Part shown: positions 58,947 to 64,000 of the stretch, in pieces
Position numbering within the stretch: the stretch's first letter is position 1
Layout: each line of letters starts with the position of its first letter
Origin: CAWGOF01 sp963824225
GTDB taxonomy: Bacteria > Acidobacteriota > Polarisedimenticolia > Polarisedimenticolales > Polarisedimenticolaceae
NCBI GenBank assembly: GCA_963824225.1
Contig: CAWGOF010000002.1
Location: forward strand, 950,031-1,014,030
DNA: 64,000 nucleotides
Reading direction: 5' to 3'
Notes under the pieces: model-generated
Databases searched by the model: none
What the model was told of the DNA's origin: nothing
Seen by the model: the letters and a program-made list of their open reading frames with translations, nothing else
Program-made: the position numbers and the translations under genes

Positions 58947-60699
58947 TCAGCGACACGGGGAGGGGTTGGGAATCGGCTGTCCGCCAGAGTCCTGCCCGGG
59001 AATCGATTCTCCGCAGGCGTCGACGCGCGTGACCAGGTAGAAGAACATCGTGCCGATCGAGGGGTTGTCCGAATCCGTCGCGCTCGATGCAGCGATGTGC
59101 GAGTCGTGGCACCTCTGGTTATAGGCCCAGGGAGAGCCGCCGCTCCTCGTGCCGCGGTAAACGCTGTAGGGGCCGGGCGGGTCGCTCCAGCTGATCGTCG
59201 TCCCCGATCCGTCTCGAACGAGCCCAACGCTGCCGTTGACCGCCCGCGGGAGGACCGGCGTACCGCCGCCGCAGACACCGCCGCCGCACACCTCCCCGCC
59301 CATGCAGGGGTCGCCGTCGTTGCATCCGGCTCCATCGGTCTGCCAGGGGCAGGTGTCGGTCGACGAGCTCGAGTTCCCGAAGACGTAGACGCGCCCTTTG
59401 TTGTAGCCAATCGCCTCCGGGTCCCAGTTGGCGCTGGCGATCAGATCCGGGGGGCCGGGGCCGTCCACGTGTCCCCCACCCGCGACGACTAGGCCGATGG
59501 CTGCGCCGGGGTCATCCCCGACGTAGTACCGGTCCTCGGTGGTGTCGACGGCGCTTCCACCAAAGAAGACGGACACACGGCCGCCGGCTGACGTCGTGTT
59601 GGGCGCCGACCACGAAGTCGTCGATCCCATCGCCGTTCACGTCCCCGGCGCCGGCGACGCTGGCGTAGGTGCGCGCGAGCGTGAGGTCCGCGACCGAGTT
59701 GGGAGACGAGCCGCCGAACCAGACGCGCACTTGGCTCCTCCCGGCGCCGATCAGGTCCGAGAACCCGTCGCCATTGACATCGCCCGCGTTCGCCGCGTTC
59801 ATCAGATGCTCGTTGCTCCCGGAACCGAGGAGGGTGAGATCGGAGATCGTATCGAACGCCGGCCCTCCGAACCAGACGTAGATGGCGCCGGCACCGACTG
59901 CGGCCGCTGGTTGTTCGGAGCGGAGGCGAACACGTCGGGGTGTCCATCGCCGTTCATGTCCCCGGCGCTGCCGACCACGGAGCCCAGCTGATCGTAGAAT
60001 CCGACGCCCGAGAACACGCGGTCCGGGACCGCATCGGGCACGGCGCCTCCGAAGAACACGTACGCGCGACCGGGCTGGTTTCCGCCGCTTCCGTACCACG
60101 GTGCGCCCACGATCACGTCGTCGAAGCCATCCTCGTTCACGTCTCCCGCCGACGCGACGGAGGCGCCGAACGCGGTGAGTGACCCCGTCGACTCGCCGAT
60201 CAGGGTGAGGTCCGGCACGGCGTCGAGCGACGGCCCGCCGTAGTAGATGAAGGCCTTGCCCTCGTACCCGGATTGCTGCGCCCCGATGATGAAGTCCGGG
60301 TAGTCGTCGCCGTTGAAGTCACCGGCCGAGGCGACGCTGACCCCGAACCACCCCGCGCCGCCGGCCGGAGGAGAGATGACGAGGTCGGCCACCAAGTCGA
60401 GCGCCGGCCCGCCGAAGTAGAGATACGCCTTCCCGACACTGCCGATTTCCGGGTAGCGGAACGCTCCGATGAGGAGGTCATCGTAGCCATCTCCGTTCAC
60501 GTCGCCGACCCAGGCGACCGCGGTGCCGAAAAAGTCCGCGTTGTTCTCTCCCACTGGGATCGATGAGGATGCTGGACGTGATGGACGAAGCAGCGCCCAC
60601 GCGCGGCTCCGCGAACAGGGCGATGGCGACGAGGATGGCGATCGGGAGTGTCGAGGGGCGCCACCGGAGTGGCAGGCGAACGAGGCGGGCGCGAGGCAT
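58947..60699 (-). CDS. Secreted FG-GAP/VCBS repeat protein, interrupted by three indels
   Basis: About 584 residues when repaired. ATG 60699 has a strong GGAGG site and opens a signal peptide (RPSTLPIAILVAIALFAEPR). FG-GAP propeller units follow: GDVNGDGYDDLLIGA, GDFNGDDYPDFIIGA, GDVNEDGFDDVIVGA, GDMNGDGHPDVFASAP, GDVNGDGFSDLIG, GDVNGDGIDDFVVGA, each with a DxNxDGxxD calcium site, then an Fn3-like C-terminal module (ISWSDPPGPYSVYRG … NPSPCR). Frames shift at 60550-60552 (extra base in GGG/CCC), 59908-59911 (one base missing) and 59601-59603 (one extra or two missing). Flanking sequence stays conserved. Confidence 0.75.
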
Positions 60700-60778
60700 G
60701 GCACACCTCCAACTCGACGCAGGAAACGATACCCCGAACGTCGCCGAGCGACCATAGCAACCCCGTTTCAGTCGAGGA

Positions 60779-61375
60779 CTACGCCTTGCGTACTGGGTAG
60801 CGCAGGTGTGTAACGCCGACGCCCGCGATCACCGTCGGGTTGCCAAGGACGGCTGGCGTGCCGGCGAGGCGGTCGAAGAGTCGAACTCCGGAGCCAAGAA
60901 GAACCGCCGCGATGTCGACGTGGATTTCGTCGAGGAGGCCAGCATTCAGGAGCTGCTGGATGGTGTCAGCGCCGTGGACCCCAACGGACTTCCCGGCGGC
61001 GGCGGCTTTGGCTTGGTTCACGGCGCTTTCGATGCCGTCGGTCACGAAGTGGACAGTCGAGTTGGGTCGCGGCCATCCGGCGGGGATGTGGTGGGTGAGT
61101 ACGAAGGCTGGCCCCCAGGCGTGGTTTCCGCCCCAGCCTTGGGCCACCTCGAAAGTGCGACGACCGGTGAGCATGGCACCAAGTCCGGACGTGAGACGGC
61201 GAAGGTGCTCGGCGCTCGGCCCGGACACCTTGAACGTCATGGGGTCTGACCCTCCGGTGTGGAATTCGACGTCCCCCGAGTTGAAGTACCAGTCGAATAC
61301 TTCGGCCACGCCATCGTTGCGGTCCGCGACGTAGCCGTCGAGCGACAGGGACATGAGTGCGATCACCTTCGACAT
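60779..61375 (-). CDS. Dihydrofolate-reductase-like protein (RibD C-terminal domain family)
   Basis: A 198-residue protein of the RibD-C/DHFR-like group: KVIALMSLSLDGYVADRNDG at the start, LGAMLTGRRTFEVAQGWGG, then SVGVHGADTIQQLLNAGLLD and DEIHVDIAAVLLGSGVRLFD. Such proteins bind NADPH and are often accessory oxidoreductases, not true DHFR. ATG 61375 has AAGGAA upstream. It follows the hydrolase by 19 bases on the same strand. Confidence 0.9.
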   Translation of the reverse strand: MSKVIALMSLSLDGYVADRNDGVAEVFDWYFNSGDVEFHTGGSDPMTFKVSGPSAEHLRRLTSGLGAMLTGRRTFEVAQGWGGNHAWGPAFVLTHHIPAGWPRPNSTVHFVTDGIESAVNQAKAAAAGKSVGVHGADTIQQLLNAGLLDEIHVDIAAVLLGSGVRLFDRLAGTPAVLGNPTVIAGVGVTHLRYPVRKA

Positions 61376-61394
61376 TGCGACGTTCCTTTCGACA

Positions 61395-62756
61395 TCACTT
61401 TCGAGCATCGATATTGCGCTGGAGCCAGCTGATAATCTGATCCATGTACCCGGCCGCGTACCGTCGGTTCAGCCTGGCCTCCGGGGTGCTGTCCGTTGCT
61501 GCTTCTGCAAGACCGTGAGTTGCCCCCGGTAGCACAACGATGGTGCCATCCTTGTTCCCGGCCCGCTTCAAGGCCGCCTCGAGAAGCGGCACACTCCGCG
61601 TGGTTTGTACGTTCATGTCCAGTTCGCCGAAGAGCGCAAGGACCGGGCATGTCACACGCTCCCAAAACGGGATTGGATCTATGACAAGCGGATTTCGCAG
61701 GCTTCGCAGCGTGGCCGCATCGGGCGGGACCTGAAGTGTGAGCATCCAGCGGAGGCGCGCGGCGTCAAGCCAGCGTTCGGTGCGCGCTCTCTCGGCATCA
61801 GCTTTCAGCTGTTCCCAGCCTGCATTCGTGATGAGCGACTGATTGTACCGCGTGCGCAAAGCGATGGCCTGCCCGATTTCCAGATCGGAAAGGCCGATTC
61901 GACGTGCCTCGTTTTCGATTTCGTAGAGAACGTTCTCGTATGGCGGCAATGCCGAACCGACACGGCTCACGATGAACGCCACATCGGTTGAGCGAGCGGC
62001 GGCAATGGGGACGACCCACCCGCTGTTGCTGTTGCTCCACAAGCCAATCTGGCGAGGATTGATGTCCTTGCGCGCGCGAAGAAACAGCACGGCAGCAAGG
62101 GCATCGCCCGCCAGGTCCTCAAAGCTGGCGGTTTGCCAGTCCCCCGTCGAAGCACCGGCGCCGCGCTTGTCGAACGTGAGCGTGGCGATGCCGTAGCGGG
62201 CGAGAAAGTATTGCCACACTCCCAGGGGTCGGCGTGCCGGGCCGGAGCCATGCAGCAGGACGACCACGGGGAACCGCGCCGCGTTCGCGGGCAATGTCAG
62301 CGTACCTCGCAAAACGACCTCGCCATTGCGGAACGCCACTTCCTCATTGCGATGTGGGCTGACTCTCCGAGCCTGGATGAGCGAAGCGTCGCCTTCCCGC
62401 CACGTGAGTCCCGTGACCACGCCCTCGCGGTTCCTGGTGAAGGTCACGCGGACGTTCCCGGCGAGGAACTCACTACCTTGCATCACGCCGGAGACGAAAT
62501 CGGTGGCGGACAGGTCATACAGCACGCCGACGCGGCGAGTGCTCGAATCATAAAACGTCAACCGATCCCCGTTTTCATAGAACGGACCGATCGAGACAAC
62601 ACGGTTAGCCGCGAGCTGATAGTTGCCGGCGTACCGTTCGTAGAGTTGCGGGTCGACGTTCGCGAATTGGGCTGGCAACTGTTGCGCCCTGGCGCGCGGC
62701 AAACTCTCAGCCTTTCCCAACGACGCAACGAGACATGCCACCAGCAGTTTGGTCAT
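61395..62756 (-). CDS. Exported alpha/beta hydrolase with DUF3471-like N-terminal domain
   Basis: A 453-residue protein with a signal peptide (MTKLLVACLVASLGKAESLP). Residues about 30-125 form a small beta-barrel (LYERYAGNYQLAANRVVSIG). The hydrolase follows: VVVLLHGSGPARRP, LTFDKRGAGASTGDW, the nucleophile region GLWSNSNSGWVVPIAA, the acid in LALFGELDMNVQTT and His in PGATHGLAEAA. In relatives the elbow is GLWGxSQGG; here SNSNSG is altered, though the Ser is kept. It begins 15 bases after an attC-like element. Confidence 0.85.
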   Translation of the reverse strand: MTKLLVACLVASLGKAESLPRARAQQLPAQFANVDPQLYERYAGNYQLAANRVVSIGPFYENGDRLTFYDSSTRRVGVLYDLSATDFVSGVMQGSEFLAGNVRVTFTRNREGVVTGLTWREGDASLIQARRVSPHRNEEVAFRNGEVVLRGTLTLPANAARFPVVVLLHGSGPARRPLGVWQYFLARYGIATLTFDKRGAGASTGDWQTASFEDLAGDALAAVLFLRARKDINPRQIGLWSNSNSGWVVPIAAARSTDVAFIVSRVGSALPPYENVLYEIENEARRIGLSDLEIGQAIALRTRYNQSLITNAGWEQLKADAERARTERWLDAARLRWMLTLQVPPDAATLRSLRNPLVIDPIPFWERVTCPVLALFGELDMNVQTTRSVPLLEAALKRAGNKDGTIVVLPGATHGLAEAATDSTPEARLNRRYAAGYMDQIISWLQRNIDARK

Positions 62757-62770
62757 TCGGTACTCATTTG

Positions 62771-62827
62771 GTTAGACGCTCGGGTTCAGCGGCGGTGCAG
62801 CGCCGTCCGCTGCAACCGGTGTTATGC
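62771..62827 (-). other. attC-like imperfect palindrome upstream of the hydrolase
   Basis: On the minus strand: GCATAAC, ACC, GGTTgCAGCGGaCGG, a 7-base loop, CCGCCGCTGAACC, CGAGC, GTCTAAC. The two arms pair with one unpaired g and a, like the extrahelical bases of integron attC sites. The right core GTCTAAC is in the opposite orientation to GTTRRRY, so it is not canonical. Shares GTTATGCGG and TAGAC ends with the element at 56884-56932. Confidence 0.4.
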
Positions 62828-62857
62828 GGCATGTGCGCGCAGGGTACGTTGTCCGCC

Positions 62858-64000
62858 TCAGTCAGCGCGAGACTTGTCACTGCTACTCTCTGGTCGTGCG
62901 CTCTCGCGCACGATCGTAAACGAGCCGGGGCCCTGTCCGGGCTGCAACACCCACCCGGAGTTCAGAGTGGCGCTCCAGCCGTCCCCCTGCAGGGTGGTCC
63001 CTTCGAGCGGCCCGGTAACCGGTACGGACAGTGTGGACCCATCGGCAGCGCGCAAGACGCCGTCGTTGGCGTTGAGACTTCCCCATTTAGCGGAAAGGGT
63101 GAAATTGCGAAAAAACACGGTACCGGCTCCCGGAATGCCGACGCTGCCGGTGGTGTCGCTGGTCCCGCTGCCCCCGGCAGGCATCGTCAGCACGGGCCCA
63201 TCGACGAAGCGTCGACGCAACTCGGCGACGCGGACCTGCTGCGCCCGATCGCGCACCTCCTCTGCCGTTCGCAGCTTTGCCCCATCGTAGCGCGCCGCTG
63301 CCACGGCAACATCCGTCGTCATTGGCCTGTTGGTTGCGGAGGCGAGCAAGTCGCCAAGGTCCGAGGTGGCACGAACCTGTCGGCGCCATCCCGGCAGGAG
63401 ATCGTCCAGCAGCACACCGTAGGCCGGTCCGGACGCGGCTTCAAAATTTCCGACGAAGGACGTCTGCGATTCGCCTCCTGCGAGCGCTGACGCTGCGGCA
63501 CGGTGGGCATCCGCGGGCGAATTGGCCCAGGCCGCGACGCCGGTGTAGGAGGCAAGCCCTTCGCGAATCTCGTCGCGCCGCTCGTTGTCTGCCGCGCCTG
63601 GAAACAGGCGGCGGCGCTCGCGCCTGAAAGCCAGCGCATCGGCGATCGCCTCGGCCCGGCCGCTCTCGCTCGACTCGACCGCCCGGCGGAGCGCTCGCCA
63701 TTCGAGCTGCATCCAGACGCGCCCTTCGAGCGTATCGAGATGCTCGTTGAAGCCGTCGCTCGCCATGAACCCCAGCTCGGGCTGAATGCGATGGAACAAG
63801 CCGTGAAGCAGCACTTGCTGGCGTACATCGGCATCCTTCTCCGGCAGCATGTACAACGGCCAGCTGAACCACCGCAACCCGCCCCACGAGACGGGACCGT
63901 CCGCGAAACCCGAAAAGCGGGGCGGCGCCCCTGCGGTTCCGGCTGGCTTGTGGCACGCGTTCCGGTCGCTGGGTCAAAGATCACCATCGGACCACAGAGC
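62858..64000 (-). CDS. Peptidase-like protein of unknown family (partial; one indel)
   Basis: The gene runs off the right edge. From about 63912 down to 62858 a single frame gives VSWGGLRWFSWPLYMLPEKD, LLHGLFHRIQPELGFMASDG, DTLEGRVWMQLEWRALRRAV, REGLASYTGVAAW and a C-terminal beta-rich part. Relatives I recall have HESFHRIQ (a HExxH zinc site); here the Glu is Gly/Leu. Upstream, the frame jumps at the AAAA/TTTT run (63913-63916, one base short) and continues as VIFDPATGTRATSQPEPQGR. The family is unnamed; a lost or altered active site is likely. Confidence 0.6.

Noticed and set aside
61235..61255. GGGGTCTGACCCT as another copy of the REP-like word
   Set aside because: It lacks the central CAG (GGGGTCAGGTCT), so it is a different short palindrome within the DHFR-like gene.

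Overview
The window is GC-rich DNA from a Gram-negative, respiring, probably uncultured soil or sediment bacterium. An outer membrane is implied by an MtrA/MtrB-type porin-cytochrome pair. Aerobic respiration is implied by a complete cytochrome c oxidase operon plus all six subunits of alternative complex III (ACIII, ActA-F). Large secreted proteins with calcium-binding 'DxNxNGxPDxC' and thrombospondin-3 repeats, many PCP_red domains and ACIII point towards phyla such as Acidobacteriota, Myxococcota or Eisenbacteria. I cannot fix the phylum from the sequence alone. No rRNA, tRNA or CRISPR array was seen, and no gene-free stretch exceeds 300 bases.

Layout. 1-1937: end of a DUF493-like gene, arfB, a small membrane protein and an esterase. 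2005-10044: plus-strand respiratory operon actC-actD-actF, cupredoxin, coxA-coxC-coxD, a small membrane protein and coxB. 10049-10722: a VapBC-type toxin-antitoxin pair. 17884-10788 (minus): a tightly overlapping operon of nucleotidyltransferase pair, Mrp ATPase, PCP_red protein, radical SAM/SPASM/PCP_red protein and two DUF3857-transglutaminase proteins. 17949-24530: small, broken and secreted-protein genes. 35595-24546 (minus): a second respiratory operon, actA-actB-actE followed by a cytochrome bd-like subunit, three c-type cytochrome proteins and a tandem universal-stress/PCP_red protein, nearly all overlapping by 1-4 bases. 36814-41763: DoxX, small membrane protein, SCO1, ferrochelatase, protoporphyrinogen oxidase and a SCO-DUF420 fusion, i.e. 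haem and copper supply for the oxidases. 42358-47377: a decahaem MtrA and its MtrB barrel, flanked by a SpoIIE-type phosphatase and a STAS protein. 47703-54062: a giant secreted metalloprotease and a propeller-esterase fusion. 54080-64000 (all minus): accessory genes (VOC, AraC, SnoaL, M20, GNAT, HicB, aldo/keto reductase, FG-GAP protein, DHFR-like, hydrolase, peptidase-like) with two attC-like imperfect palindromes.

How it fits together. Quinol would be oxidised by ACIII (ActABCDEF, split over two loci about 27 kb apart) and electrons passed to the aa3-type oxidase. The bd-like subunit and its cytochromes look like a second branch encoded inside the actAB operon. MtrAB could carry electrons through the outer membrane. 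The haem/copper operon supplies cofactors.

Two cautions. At least thirteen single-base indels interrupt five otherwise well-conserved genes: six in actC, two in mtrB, three in the FG-GAP gene, one each in two others. This could be assembly error or real. Second, palindromic copies of a GGGGTCAGGTCT / AGACCTGACCCC repeat sit at gene ends and inside one coding sequence.
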